The notes beneath the pieces were generated by a model. The model saw only the letters and a list, made by a program, of their open reading frames with translations. It was not told the DNA's origin and did no database searches. A stretch of 64,000 bases of DNA from Flavisolibacter longurius (GTDB lineage: Bacteria > Bacteroidota > Bacteroidia > Chitinophagales > Chitinophagaceae), in contig JACJGO010000013.1 in NCBI GenBank assembly GCA_014163555.1, positions 82,480 to 146,479 on the forward strand, in the 5' to 3' direction. Position numbers and translations under genes: made by a program. The first letter of the stretch is position 1; the number at the start of each line of letters is the position of its first letter. Positions 19,046 through 27,903 of this stretch are shown here, piece after piece.

Positions 19046-19108
19046 GGTGAGTGGTGAATGATCAGTAAGAATAGAATCTGACTCACTACTCATCATTCAC
19101 TACTCACC
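19046..19108. repeat. Word-type inverted repeat between the two DUF3857 genes
   Basis: Bases 19046-19066 and 19088-19108 are complementary at 19 of 21 positions. The arms consist of variants of gtgagtggtga and its complement tactcacc. The loop is 21 bases and there is no T-run. It ends 18 bases before the next ATG. Confidence 0.8.
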
Positions 19109-19126
19109 AACCAGAGAATCACTGCT

Positions 19127-21052
19127 ATGAAAAAATATTTCTTCTTTCTTTTTTCGCTGCTGTCATCCGCTGCTTTTGGGCAGCCGGTTATTTACAACGC
19201 GGCGCTTATTCCGGAAGCCCTGAAAAAAGGTGCTTCGGTGATTGTGCACTCCGAAACCATCGACCTGGAAGTATCTGACCTGGATGATGCCCGGCTAAAG
19301 GTGCGAAAGCTTTTTACGGTGCTCAATGAAGACGGAAAAGGATCGCTTCTTTTCAATGAATACTCTACCAAGTTTTTGTTGCTGGACGATGCGGAAATTA
19401 AGGTGTACGACAGTCAGGGCAAGGTGGTGCAAAAGCACAAGAAAAAAGAAATGATGACAACGGCTGTGGGCGAAGGGCTGATCGAGGAAGGAAATGTTAC
19501 ATTTTTCCAGGTTAAGCCTTCGTCTTACCCGGTAACAGTTGAATTCAACTACGAGCAGAAACTGAAAAGCACGTTTTATTTCCCCGATTACCGGTTTATC
19601 CGCAAGGGCGAAGCAGTGGTGCAATCATCGTACACCGCTAAAGTTCCTTCAGGATTAAAGCTCCGACACAAAGCCCGGTACTGTTCACTGGAGCCCGTCG
19701 TAACAGAAGGCGAAAAACACACTACCTACCAGTGGAGCGTAAAAGACCTGCCGGCTGTGGAAGACGAAGAAGGCAGCCGTTCTATGCGTGACCGTTTTCC
19801 GTATGTGAACATTGTTGCCAACCAGTTTTCGCATTACGGTTTCCGGGGCGATATGTCGTCATGGAAAAGCTTTGGTGCCTGGATCAATGACCTCTACAAC
19901 AACCTGGATGTACTGCCTGAAGGTCGGCAGCAGTTCTTTCAACAACTGGTAAAAGATGCACCGGACAGTCAGGAAAAAGTGCGCCGCATTTATGATTTCC
20001 TGCAAAACAATTTCCGCTACGTAAGCATACAATTAGGTATTGGCGGACTGCGGCCATTTTCGGCGCAGTTCACCGACGAAAAAAAGTATGGCGACTGCAA
20101 AGCCCTGAGCAATTATATGAAGGCCGCCCTCAAAACAGTTGGCATCCGCAGCCATGTGGCCATCATCAATGCCGGTTACAACGAAGAGCCGGTAGATGCT
20201 TCATTCCCCGCAAGCAATTTTAACCACGTCGTGCTTTGTGTGCCGGGAAAAGATTCCATCTGGCTGGAATGCACCAGCAACACGGCAGAATTTAACCGCC
20301 TGGGTACGTTTACCGAAAACCGGAATGCCCTGCTCATTACCGAAGAAGGTGGTGTGCTGGTCACGACGCCCCGCAGCGATCCGGCCGCTAATACCTTTAC
20401 CACGCATTCGGTGATTAAGTTTGAGAATGACCTTTCGGCTCTAACGGATACGCGTATGGTAACAACCGGCGCTTTTTCTGAAATGATGAGTGATATCATC
20501 AAAGAGCCGCGTGATGAACAAAAGAAAACGTTGGTATTTTACCTGGGTTACAAACAGCCCGATGACTTTGCACTTTCCGCCGCCGAAGAAAAAGAGCAGC
20601 AACAAACCTCGCTAAAGATGGCGGTACGCAAACTGCACGAGTTCAATGCAGGCAGCAAGTATTTTTTTAATCCACGCATCCATAAAATATGGCCGGGAAA
20701 ACTGCCTGCTGCCGAAGGCCGCAAGCTGGATTATTACTTCCATTATCCGTTCATTAAGATGGATACCACGGTTCTACATTTTCCAGAGGGTTACCTGCCG
20801 GAAGTATTGCCCAAAGAAAAAAAGCTGGACACCGATTATGCGAGCTATGTTGCCAAAACCTGGTTTGATGAAAAAGAAAAAACATTTTACACGGCAACAA
20901 GATTGGAGTTGAAAAAGCACAAAATTGCTGCCGCAGATTATGGAAAGGTAAAAGCCTTTTTTGATGAGGTAGCGGCCGATGAAGCGCAAAAGCTGGTGGT
21001 GAAAAAAACCGATGCTGCGCCGGCAGCAACGTCTGAGAAAAAAGCTTTTTAA
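19127..21052 (+). CDS. Exported DUF3857 / transglutaminase-like protein, second of a tandem pair
   Basis: 641 residues with a clear signal peptide (MKKYFFFLFSLLSSAAFGQ). DUF3857 domain at about 45-200, transglutaminase-like core at about 270-400. Here Cys324 (YGDCKALS) and His367 (NHVVL) are kept, with Glu381 (WLECTSN) where Asp is usual, so activity is possible. Periplasmic or cell-surface location is expected; substrates of this family are unknown. Probably arose by duplication with its upstream neighbour, whose core has decayed. Confidence 0.87.
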   Translation: MKKYFFFLFSLLSSAAFGQPVIYNAALIPEALKKGASVIVHSETIDLEVSDLDDARLKVRKLFTVLNEDGKGSLLFNEYSTKFLLLDDAEIKVYDSQGKVVQKHKKKEMMTTAVGEGLIEEGNVTFFQVKPSSYPVTVEFNYEQKLKSTFYFPDYRFIRKGEAVVQSSYTAKVPSGLKLRHKARYCSLEPVVTEGEKHTTYQWSVKDLPAVEDEEGSRSMRDRFPYVNIVANQFSHYGFRGDMSSWKSFGAWINDLYNNLDVLPEGRQQFFQQLVKDAPDSQEKVRRIYDFLQNNFRYVSIQLGIGGLRPFSAQFTDEKKYGDCKALSNYMKAALKTVGIRSHVAIINAGYNEEPVDASFPASNFNHVVLCVPGKDSIWLECTSNTAEFNRLGTFTENRNALLITEEGGVLVTTPRSDPAANTFTTHSVIKFENDLSALTDTRMVTTGAFSEMMSDIIKEPRDEQKKTLVFYLGYKQPDDFALSAAEEKEQQQTSLKMAVRKLHEFNAGSKYFFNPRIHKIWPGKLPAAEGRKLDYYFHYPFIKMDTTVLHFPEGYLPEVLPKEKKLDTDYASYVAKTWFDEKEKTFYTATRLELKKHKIAAADYGKVKAFFDEVAADEAQKLVVKKTDAAPAATSEKKAF

Positions 21053-21164
21053 GGTGAAAGAAAAGGCCGGGAATTCATGCGATTGCGATAGAAGTAAGTC
21101 AAAATGGATGTTGAAAAAACTTCGTAAACCCAATAACTATCCCTTCTAAACAATAACGAATTCT

Positions 21165-21653
21165 ATGCGAATTATTTTAATGGCTTTGGCGCTGTTTTTC
21201 GGTGCAACAGTTTTCGGTCAGAACCAGCCAGATTATGCTTCCATCAAGCTTGATACGAAAGAAAATTTTACGGACGAAGTAAACAGCACGGCGCTGAAAG
21301 CAGCGACTTATATCCTGTCTACACCTATCGATAAAAAAAGCAACCCAAGATTATTGGCGTCCCAGTTTTTGCTTCGCTGGATGACAGGATCGCCGCACTA
21401 TAGTTTTGAGATTGGTGAACAAGTGGGCAAAATTACCAAGGGCAATGATAATCTGCTGATTGTTTACATGGCGGCCATGACAAAATACTGCCTGGAGAAT
21501 CCTGCATCGAAAGACGATCAGCCAAACGTCAAACTCGCATCGATAAAGCAATTATTAAATTATTGTCAGACGCAGCAGGTTAGCCTGACGAAAGAGTTGA
21601 AAAAGCTTCACAAGGCAAATGAAGCAGGTGAGTTGGAAAAGCATTTAAAATAA
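21165..21653 (+). CDS. Small exported protein of unknown function
   Basis: 162 residues with a signal peptide ending ATVFGQ. The mature part is helical, charged and has two cysteines (YCLEN, YCQTQ). No family is recognised. It follows the DUF3857 pair on the same strand after 112 bases, and a terminator follows it, so it may close that transcript. Confidence 0.7.
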   Translation: MRIILMALALFFGATVFGQNQPDYASIKLDTKENFTDEVNSTALKAATYILSTPIDKKSNPRLLASQFLLRWMTGSPHYSFEIGEQVGKITKGNDNLLIVYMAAMTKYCLENPASKDDQPNVKLASIKQLLNYCQTQQVSLTKELKKLHKANEAGELEKHLK

Positions 21654-21736
21654 TACTTTACGTTTCTGGTAAAGCGTCACCTCTTAGATAAATTTTAGAG
21701 CGAATCGGTTAACAGCAAATCTCATCTACACCAAAC

Positions 21737-21768
21737 AAAAAGCCCGTTGCAAACGCAACTGGCTTTTT
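21737..21768. terminator. Bidirectional terminator between convergent genes
   Basis: aaaaagcc-c-gttgc / gcaac-t-ggcttttt: a 14-position stem with one mismatch around an aaac loop, with an A-run on the left and T-run on the right, so it can work on both strands. It lies between the small exported protein (+) and the M1 peptidase (-). Confidence 0.85.
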
Positions 21769-21798
21769 GTCGAGAAATAAACTTGATACTGCGAAAAG

Positions 21799-21836
21799 CT
21801 TTATCAAATTATCGCATTATCGTATTATCTCATTTC
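21799..21836. repeat. ttatc-word repeat beyond the M1 peptidase gene
   Basis: Near-tandem tttatcaaattatcgcattatcgtattatctca. The word (attatc) is the same as that in the actA-actB spacer at 636-669. No complementary left arm was found here. Confidence 0.55.
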
Positions 21837-21844
21837 CAACCCGC

Positions 21845-23701
21845 CTATTTCGCATTGTACACATTGTCCGCTTTATCGGCATCCGGCACCCACGTACTGC
21901 CCAACACTATTTTTTGAATTGCCTTTGTGGAAGGCACTGTGATGGTAACGGTGCTGTTGCCTTTTTCCCAAACGGCAATGCTGCGGTGTACTTTGCTGGT
22001 GGAGTTGTCGGCATAGGTAATGGCCAGGTCAACCGGTACCGGCTTGGTGCCTTTAGATGTAATGGTGATAACGGAATTCTTTCCCTTTTTCGCCACCGAT
22101 GAAATGGCAAGATCGGCAAAGCCCCCATCGAAGAACCAGCGCTTCCAAAACCAGTTCATGTTCTTGCCGGCGCCGGCATTCATGCTGTAAAAAAAATCGA
22201 AGGGCATTGGATGCTTGCCATTCCAAAGCATGATGTAATGGTGCAGGGCTTTGGTAAATAGCGAATCACCCAGCATGTCCCGCACAAACAGGTAACCCAT
22301 GGCAGGCTCCGGATAGGCATTGGTAAAATACGCCGCGTTGTTTTCGGTGGAAAGCGACATAATCGGAAGGTCGGATTCCGTGCCCAGGTGGCGTTCTGTC
22401 GGCACCACGCCATAGTCATCAACAATGGTGGAATCGATATAAGCCGAAAGCAGCCATTCACCCATCGTGGCCCAGCCTTCGTCCATCCAGGCATACTTGG
22501 TTTCGTTGGTGCCCATGTAAAACGGGAACATCGTATGAAACACTTCATGCGTCGTCAGCGTTACGCTTTCTTCCCGGGAATGCACGGGATTGTCATTGGC
22601 CATCATCGGGTACTCCATCTGGTCCAGCCCATCAAACACCGTTATGTGCGAATAGGGAAACGGCCATTTCGGAAAATAATAGCTCATGCCTTCTACCGTT
22701 TTGCGGGTATCCGGCGCCACCCAGAAATAATCCTTGTGCTTTGGGTTGAACACGGCATCCGCCCTTGTTCTTCGTCCTGTTCTCGGATCCACCACCAGCG
22801 AAGAAGATTGCCACATATACTGACTAGCCGTGGCAAAAGCAAAGTCCGGCACATTGGCCGCTTTGTAATGCCAGGTGTTCTGCAGGTTGTTGGTTGTGAT
22901 GGTTTCTTTGTTGTCAGTAGAGTCAATGACGTTCACAAGCGCATCGCTCCTTTCCGCTTCGCTGATGCGCTGGCAGTAGGTGCCATTCAATACTTCACTG
23001 CAGTTTTGCAGGTCGCCGGTGGCCCACACCACAAAGTTTTTGGGTACGGTGATGTAGGCGTCAAAATCGCAGAAGTCGTTGTAAAACTCCTGCTGCCCGT
23101 TGTAGGGCAGGCGGTTCCAGCCGTCGATGTCATCGTACACCGCTACACGGGGAAAGAAGTAAGCAATGAAATGCGCACTGGGATCCACCTCACCGGTACG
23201 GATATGCGAACCTTTGTTCAGCATATAATGATAAACGATACGGAGCCGGATGTTTTTGCCACCAGCTACCGATTGCCGGCTTAGGACCATGTTCGTTCCA
23301 TTGATGCCGATGCCCGCTTTGCTGGCGAGCTGTCCGTTGATCCAAAGCGAATCGATCACCACGCCTTCGCCCAGGTCTTTCGGGGAAATGACCGAAGCCC
23401 TTGGCGTTCCGGCTTTGTACAGGTTGGGATAAAGCTTGAACCAGATCTGTTTCAGCGTATCGGGACTGTTATTGCTGTAGGTAATATCAACGGTTCCTGA
23501 AACCAGTCTTGTTTCGGGATTAAAAAGTATGCGCAAGGTGTAATCGGCCTTGTTTTGCCAGTACGCTTTTCCGGGACGACCATCGGCAGAACGGGTTCCT
23601 TTTTGATAAGCGGCCTGGATATTTCGTGGCACCGGTAAGGTTTGCGAAAATGAAAAAGCGGTTATAAACAGGAGGACGGAGAGAATAAAAGCTTTCTGCA
23701 T
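21845..23701 (-). CDS. Exported M1 family metallopeptidase
   Basis: 618 residues with a signal peptide (MQKAFILSVLLFITAFSFSQT). The M1 gluzincin zinc site is complete: His385-Glu386-x2-His389 (HEVFH) and Glu408, 18 residues later (MDEGWA). The exopeptidase motif appears as MEYP in GLDQMEYPMM in place of GAMEN, as in many Bacteroidota M1 proteins. The C-terminal beta domain (VAKKGKNSVITITSKGTKPVPV) follows. Likely cuts peptides in the periplasm or outside the cell. Confidence 0.92.
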   Translation of the reverse strand: MQKAFILSVLLFITAFSFSQTLPVPRNIQAAYQKGTRSADGRPGKAYWQNKADYTLRILFNPETRLVSGTVDITYSNNSPDTLKQIWFKLYPNLYKAGTPRASVISPKDLGEGVVIDSLWINGQLASKAGIGINGTNMVLSRQSVAGGKNIRLRIVYHYMLNKGSHIRTGEVDPSAHFIAYFFPRVAVYDDIDGWNRLPYNGQQEFYNDFCDFDAYITVPKNFVVWATGDLQNCSEVLNGTYCQRISEAERSDALVNVIDSTDNKETITTNNLQNTWHYKAANVPDFAFATASQYMWQSSSLVVDPRTGRRTRADAVFNPKHKDYFWVAPDTRKTVEGMSYYFPKWPFPYSHITVFDGLDQMEYPMMANDNPVHSREESVTLTTHEVFHTMFPFYMGTNETKYAWMDEGWATMGEWLLSAYIDSTIVDDYGVVPTERHLGTESDLPIMSLSTENNAAYFTNAYPEPAMGYLFVRDMLGDSLFTKALHHYIMLWNGKHPMPFDFFYSMNAGAGKNMNWFWKRWFFDGGFADLAISSVAKKGKNSVITITSKGTKPVPVDLAITYADNSTSKVHRSIAVWEKGNSTVTITVPSTKAIQKIVLGSTWVPDADKADNVYNAK

Positions 23702-23738
23702 GAATAGAAATAAATAGGGAGCAATTTAAAGAGAGTCA

Positions 23739-23930
23739 TCAACTGCCGGCAGAAATTTTATGAAGGTAAACACCGCCAAAGGCGTAGCGGACATTCTTTT
23801 TCCATTTCATTGCTGTGCCGCAGGAGGTGCAATCCATATGAAAAATATTTTTGCTGTAAATAAACGGAAACCCGCTGCAGCAGCTAGTTTCAGCGGATTT
23901 ATTTCCGCGTAAAAACTGGGAGATTCTCAA
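23739..23930 (-). CDS. Possible 63-residue cysteine-containing protein (doubtful)
   Basis: Reads MRISQFLRGNKSAE, then SCCSG and DCTSCGTAMKWKKN, a loose zinc-ribbon-like spacing of cysteines (CC and CxxC, 15 residues apart), and a basic/aromatic end. No family is recognised. A hairpin (aaacccgctg / cagcggattt, about 23868-23901) lies inside it, which argues that part of this may be a terminator or repeat. It fills most of the 266-base gap between the M1 gene and the NfeD gene. Confidence 0.3.
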   Translation of the reverse strand: MRISQFLRGNKSAETSCCSGFPFIYSKNIFHMDCTSCGTAMKWKKNVRYAFGGVYLHKISAGS

Positions 23931-23967
23931 AATTCAATTATCTTCACCTCGAACCAATACACCAAAC

Positions 23968-24561
23968 ATGCTTAGTGAGTTTATACAATGGTTGTTCCAG
24001 CTAAAGGGTTTTGAATTGATCCTCTGGTGCATTGCTCTTCTGTTTTCTTTCCTGTTTGTCATTCAAACGGTCATTTCTTTTTTTATCGGCGGTGGCGATG
24101 GCGATATTGATGCCATGGGCGACGATGGCCACGGTGATGCATCGCAGTTCTTCACCATCCGCAACATGATCGCTTTCTTTACCATGTTTGGCTGGTCGGG
24201 ACTGGCAGCGCTGAAAAGCGGCATTCCCAATTCATGGGTCATTGTTATTGCGGTGGCTTCGGGTGTGGCTACCGTGGCCATGTTGTATTTTATCATGACA
24301 AGAGTGACCCGCCTGCGCCAGAGCGGAACCTTGCAACATAAAAATGCGGTCAGCCAGATCGGTGAGACCTACCTGCGTATACCGGCCAGCCGGAACGGGA
24401 TTGGAAAAGTGCAGATCCAGGTACAGGGTCGCCTGGTAGAACTGGAAGCCATGACCGACGACCCGGAGGACATTGCCACAGGCCGTCCGATTAAAGTGAT
24501 TAGCACCCTCAACGAGCGGATCTTGCTCGTCACAACAAAACTTCAAAACCAAAACAACTAA
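23968..24561 (+). CDS. NfeD-like membrane protein, flotillin partner
   Basis: 197 residues. Three transmembrane segments, the first two separated by an Asp/Gly-rich loop (GGGDGDIDAMGDDGHGD), then a C-terminal OB-fold-like domain (GETYLRIPASRNGIGKVQIQVQGRLVELEA). This is the YuaF/YqiJ type of NfeD protein that is encoded with flotillins; the next gene, 11 bases on, is a flotillin. Expected at the inner membrane in flotillin-type microdomains. Confidence 0.85.
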   Translation: MLSEFIQWLFQLKGFELILWCIALLFSFLFVIQTVISFFIGGGDGDIDAMGDDGHGDASQFFTIRNMIAFFTMFGWSGLAALKSGIPNSWVIVIAVASGVATVAMLYFIMTRVTRLRQSGTLQHKNAVSQIGETYLRIPASRNGIGKVQIQVQGRLVELEAMTDDPEDIATGRPIKVISTLNERILLVTTKLQNQNN

Positions 24562-24572
24562 AACATAAAAAC

Positions 24573-26147
24573 ATGACAGGTTATTTATTGGTCGTAGTGG
24601 CCGTTGCGGTAGTCTTTGTCTTTGTCCTGGTGATGTCCCTTTTCAGCCGGTACAAACGTTGTCCTTCCGACAAAATACTGGTGGTCTATGGTAAAGTGGG
24701 CAAAAATTCGGAAGGAGCCCTGAGTGCAAAATGTATCCATGGTGGTGCGGCCTTTATCTGGCCTATCATCCAGGATTATTCCTTCATGGACCTCACGCCT
24801 ATGTCGATTGAAGTGAACCTGACCAAAGCGCTGAGCAAGCAAAACATCCGCGTGGATGTGCCGTCCAAATTCACCGTGGGTATCTCTACCGAACCCGGTG
24901 TAATGGAAAATGCTGCCGAGCGTTTGTTAGGCCTGAAGCCCCAAGACATTCATGCCCTCGCCAATGACATCATCCTGGGCCAGATGCGTCTTGTGGTGGC
25001 CATGATGGACATTGAAGAGATCAACAACAACCGCGATAAGTTTTTGAGCAACGTGGCTTCTAACGTGGAAGCGGAGTTGAAAAAGATCGGTCTGAAACTG
25101 ATCAACGTAAACATCACCGACATCAAGGACGAAAGCGGTTATATAGAAGCGTTAGGTAAGGAAGCAGCGGCCAAAGCTATCAACGAAGCCAAGAAAAGCG
25201 TGGCCGAACAGGACAAGATTGGTGAAACCGGTAAAGCGGCTGCCGAACGCGAAAAAGACGTGATCATCCAGCAAACGCAAAAAGACCGCGACGTAAAGAT
25301 CGCCGAAACACAGCGTGACCGCGACTCGCAGATCGCTGTAGCCGAAAAAGACAAAGAGATCATCATTGCCTCTGCTCACCGCGACGAGCAGATTGGTAAG
25401 GTGGAAGCCGAAAGGGATACGCGTATCAAAACCGCCGAAGCCAATGCCATTGCGGTGCAGGGCGAGAACCAGTCGAAGATTCGCATTGCCGATTCGGAAG
25501 CCGAAAGAAGACAGCGGGAAGCCGAGGCCATGAAGCGGGCCACTGCTTCCGAAAAAGTGCAGGCGGCCAAAGCACTGGAAGAAGCTTACACGGCGGAACG
25601 CATGGCCGAAGAGGCCCGTGCCGAAAGGGACAGGGCATCGCAGAACGCCAACATTGTAGTAAGTGCCGAAATTGCAAAGCAAAAAGCCATCATTGAAGCG
25701 CAGGCAGAAGCCGAACGCATTCGCGAAAAAGCAAAAGGGGAGGCTGATGCCATCTTTGCCAAAATGGAAGCGGAAGCAAAAGGTATGTACGAGATCCTGA
25801 CCAAACAGGCCGAAGGTCTGGACCGCATTGTAAAAGCGGCCGGCAACAATCCAAAAGATGCCGTGCTCCTGCTCATCTCCGATAAATTACCGGAGCTGGT
25901 GCGCATGCAGACCGACGCCATCAAGAACATCAAGATCGACAAGGTCACTGTTTGGGAAAACGGACAGGCCAATGGCGAAGGCAAAAACTCCACCGCCAAT
26001 TTTGTATCAGGACTGTACAAAGCCGTGCCGCCACTGAAGGATATTTTTGATATGGCGGGCATGAACCTGCCGGAATACCTAGGCAAAGAATTGCCAAAGC
26101 CCAAGGACGAGCCCAAGTCAAACCCACCTGTGGAGCTTTTGGGATAA
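24573..26147 (+). CDS. Flotillin-like SPFH domain protein (YqiK/FloT type)
   Basis: 524 residues. An N-terminal membrane hairpin (about 1-25) is followed by an SPFH/band 7 domain (about 35-190) and a long Ala/Glu/Lys-rich coiled coil (about 195-420) with repeated AEKD, AERD and AEAE blocks, typical of flotillins. The C-terminal part has a DAVLLLISDKLPELVRMQTDAI stretch. It forms membrane scaffold oligomers. Paired with the NfeD-like gene just upstream; a terminator follows 18 bases later. Confidence 0.92.
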   Translation: MTGYLLVVVAVAVVFVFVLVMSLFSRYKRCPSDKILVVYGKVGKNSEGALSAKCIHGGAAFIWPIIQDYSFMDLTPMSIEVNLTKALSKQNIRVDVPSKFTVGISTEPGVMENAAERLLGLKPQDIHALANDIILGQMRLVVAMMDIEEINNNRDKFLSNVASNVEAELKKIGLKLINVNITDIKDESGYIEALGKEAAAKAINEAKKSVAEQDKIGETGKAAAEREKDVIIQQTQKDRDVKIAETQRDRDSQIAVAEKDKEIIIASAHRDEQIGKVEAERDTRIKTAEANAIAVQGENQSKIRIADSEAERRQREAEAMKRATASEKVQAAKALEEAYTAERMAEEARAERDRASQNANIVVSAEIAKQKAIIEAQAEAERIREKAKGEADAIFAKMEAEAKGMYEILTKQAEGLDRIVKAAGNNPKDAVLLLISDKLPELVRMQTDAIKNIKIDKVTVWENGQANGEGKNSTANFVSGLYKAVPPLKDIFDMAGMNLPEYLGKELPKPKDEPKSNPPVELLG

Positions 26148-26165
26148 TAACATTTTGTAACAAGC

Positions 26166-26211
26166 GCCGGTACGTTTTCTGACAAAGATTTGAAGACGTG
26201 CCGGCTTTTTT
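26166..26211 (+). terminator. Terminator of the NfeD-flotillin operon
   Basis: gccggtacgt (26166-26175) pairs with acgtgccggc (26196-26205) with one G-T wobble, followed by six T. It lies just after the flotillin stop codon. Confidence 0.85.
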
Positions 26212-26341
26212 ATGCAGAATTTTAAGAAGAGCAGGAAAGTTGCCACAAAGTGTGAAAAAACGTAAAAATCCGTAAAACCTGCACCAGAGAAGGCTAAAAG
26301 GGTTATTGATCAGCTTAAAAAATACCACTTTGTGGTTATTT

Positions 26342-26369
26342 TTTGAGGGGAGGATGTGGGTTACTTTTG
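26342..26369 (+). promoter_or_regulatory. Orphan promoter in the flotillin-PAP2 gap
   Basis: TACTTTTG at 26362-26369 is an exact TAnnTTTG -7 box; TTTG at 26342-26345 is at -33 spacing (16 bases between). No coding gene follows on this strand: the next event is a hairpin with T-rich tail about 35 bases downstream of the predicted start (about 26374). Confidence 0.5.
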
Positions 26370-26373
26370 CTCT

Positions 26374-26447
26374 CTCAACAGTCAAGACTAACAGCTTTCC
26401 AAAAAAGACTCACCTGTGCTAAACGTCCGTTTCCAGGTGAGTTTTGC
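26374..26447 (+). ncRNA. Candidate small RNA (about 70 nt) with its own promoter and terminator
   Basis: The predicted transcript starts about 26374 from an exact -7 box, has an unstructured A-rich 5' part and ends in a perfect 9-bp hairpin (26408-26416 with 26434-26442) followed by ttttgctttt. It sits in the 302-base gap between the flotillin gene, which has its own terminator at 26166-26211, and the convergent PAP2-like gene. No open frame of note is inside. Another hairpin, aaaaaatacc / ggttatttttt, lies upstream at about 26317-26346. Confidence 0.4.
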
Positions 26448-26451
26448 TTTT
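26401..26451. terminator. Bidirectional terminator between flotillin/sRNA region and the PAP2-like gene
   Basis: The stem actcacctg / caggtgagt (26408-26416, 26434-26442) is perfect. T-rich sequence follows on the + side (26443-26451) and six A precede it (26401-26406), which read as T on the - strand. For the minus-strand PAP2-like gene it begins right at the stop codon. Confidence 0.8.
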
Positions 26452-27100
26452 ATACAAATACCCAGGCAATCACCTGCGACAGTGCTCCTAAAAATAATCC
26501 TGCATACACATCAAAAGGTTTGTGATCGTTTAGGATAAGTCTTGACGTACATACCAGTCCGGCCAGCAACAAACCAATGGAAAGGTAAGGACCCATGTTG
26601 TTGCTGCTTTGTAGGGAAAGGATCAGCAAGAGGCAAATCACCACGCCCAGTGAAAGTGCATGCATGCTGACTTTGAAAAACGAATTGACAAAAACCCCTA
26701 TACAAACCGAAAGAAAGGCGGCAAGGCTGAACATGATCGCTTCTTTGGGAAATCCCTGGTTGCGGAACACGTACCACACCCAGAAATAAAAGATCATCAC
26801 AGCGATGTAGGGAATGATGCGGTCGCGTTGGGTTTTAAGATAAATGGTTTCGATAAAGCCCACGCCTTTGGCCACCAGTACGGTGATCAGTGGAAGCAGG
26901 GTATAATTGACAAAAAACTGGATCAGCAGGAGCGATTGTCGCCATTCATCGAGGCCGGAAAATAAGCGGAGACCTTTGATGAGGAACCAGCCTACATATA
27001 CAGGGATAAAAAGCGGGTGGAAAATGTAAGAGATGATTTTAGCAGCCGTTCTGATGGCCGGGTGAAAGGAGAGTTCTTCCTTTGCCTCTAGGTTGTCCAT
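26450..27100 (-). CDS. PAP2-superfamily-like integral membrane protein
   Basis: 216 residues from the ATG at 27100 (an ATG nine codons upstream lies before the promoter box and is less likely). Six or so transmembrane segments. The third PAP2 motif SRx5HxxxD is intact (SRLILNDHKPFD, near the C-terminus); the second is VSMH in place of PSGH, and the first keeps Lys but has IP for RP (KTQRDRIIP). So it is a divergent lipid phosphatase or a relative; substrate unknown. It stands alone with a promoter and a terminator. Confidence 0.7.
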   Translation of the reverse strand: MDNLEAKEELSFHPAIRTAAKIISYIFHPLFIPVYVGWFLIKGLRLFSGLDEWRQSLLLIQFFVNYTLLPLITVLVAKGVGFIETIYLKTQRDRIIPYIAVMIFYFWVWYVFRNQGFPKEAIMFSLAAFLSVCIGVFVNSFFKVSMHALSLGVVICLLLILSLQSSNNMGPYLSIGLLLAGLVCTSRLILNDHKPFDVYAGLFLGALSQVIAWVFV

Positions 27101-27104
27101 CCTG

Positions 27105-27112
27105 CAAATATA
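27105..27112 (-). promoter_or_regulatory. -7 box of the PAP2-like gene, leaderless layout
   Basis: On the minus strand TATATTTG (exact TAnnTTTG) ends only four bases before the ATG at 27100, so transcription would begin at or next to the start codon. The -33 element is weak (TTG is closer than usual). Confidence 0.5.
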
Positions 27113-27342
27113 GGCCGGCCCATACAACCGTCGCTAAAGCGTTTGAGTGCAAGAGGTGCAGCGATTATGCAAACTTTGTTAAACAGGATTCCAGGCGATG
27201 AACGGAGCGTCGCAAGGGACGGTCCATAGGGATTCTGTTGATGGTTACAAAAACAGCCATTTATATTGTAGTTGATAACGACTTCGGTTGATATAAACAT
27301 TAAACTCCTTCAGGGTTCTGGTTTCATCTTGTGCATTTGTTC

Positions 27343-27888
27343 GCCGGGTTTTCACCCAGCGCTATTCACAGGAAAGCCCTTCGGGCTTTTGATGGCAGGT
27401 GTCTGATAAAGGCTGTAGACAGTTCTTATAATTGGTAATGGTAATTCTCCCCTTTTCTGTGCATGTGATTTTCAAACTGCCATCCGGATGAAATGTTCAG
27501 GAATCAACACCTAACCCTCCGGCCCCTGAGGGGCCACGTCTTTGTAGCCACCGGTGCAACCGGTGGTAAAGGGCGCAGAGAAACAGCCTAAGCCCCGTAG
27601 GGGTCGAACATCAACCTACAGAGGCCTATTTTTTCAGAAGCCACTACACCATTACGCACATCACATTAATTGCCTTTTGCTGCGCAGCCATTCCTAAGGT
27701 CATCTGCCGGCGGTGAGGACACCGCCGGTGGCAGGTCATGATAGGGAAATAAAAAAGTCATATTCCCAGCATAAAATTCTTTGTCTTTACCCAAAACAAA
27801 AGCCTCCACCAAAAAACTGGCAGAGGCTAAAAATCATATCGTGCAAAAGCAAGGGTCTGTGTGGTAGAAAGCCCCTCCACCGGAGGGG
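27343..27888. repeat. Cluster of GC-rich REP-like palindromes before rpoN
   Basis: The 803-base gap 27101-27903 holds no credible gene. It contains separate perfect palindromes: 27373-27389 (aaagccc/gggcttt), 27521-27535 (ggcccct/aggggcc), 27548-27566 (ccaccggt/accggtgg), 27707-27728 (ccggcggt/accgccgg), 27872-27888 (cccctcc/ggagggg), plus imperfect ones at 27343-27360 and 27592-27604. Their spacing and GC content stand out against the AT-rich surroundings. They look like repetitive extragenic palindromes or pieces of several small mobile elements. Confidence 0.65.
27801..27828 (-). terminator. Terminator downstream of rpoN
   Basis: On the minus strand agcctctgcca pairs with tggtggaggct (interrupted by two mismatches), followed by tttTg. 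It lies about 75 bases after the rpoN stop. Confidence 0.6.
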
Positions 27889-27903
27889 TTTGGGGAGGCC
27901 GCC

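Noticed and set aside
22388..23284. 298-codon open frame on the + strand opposite the M1 peptidase
   Set aside because: No domain, signal or start context; the opposite strand encodes a full peptidase.
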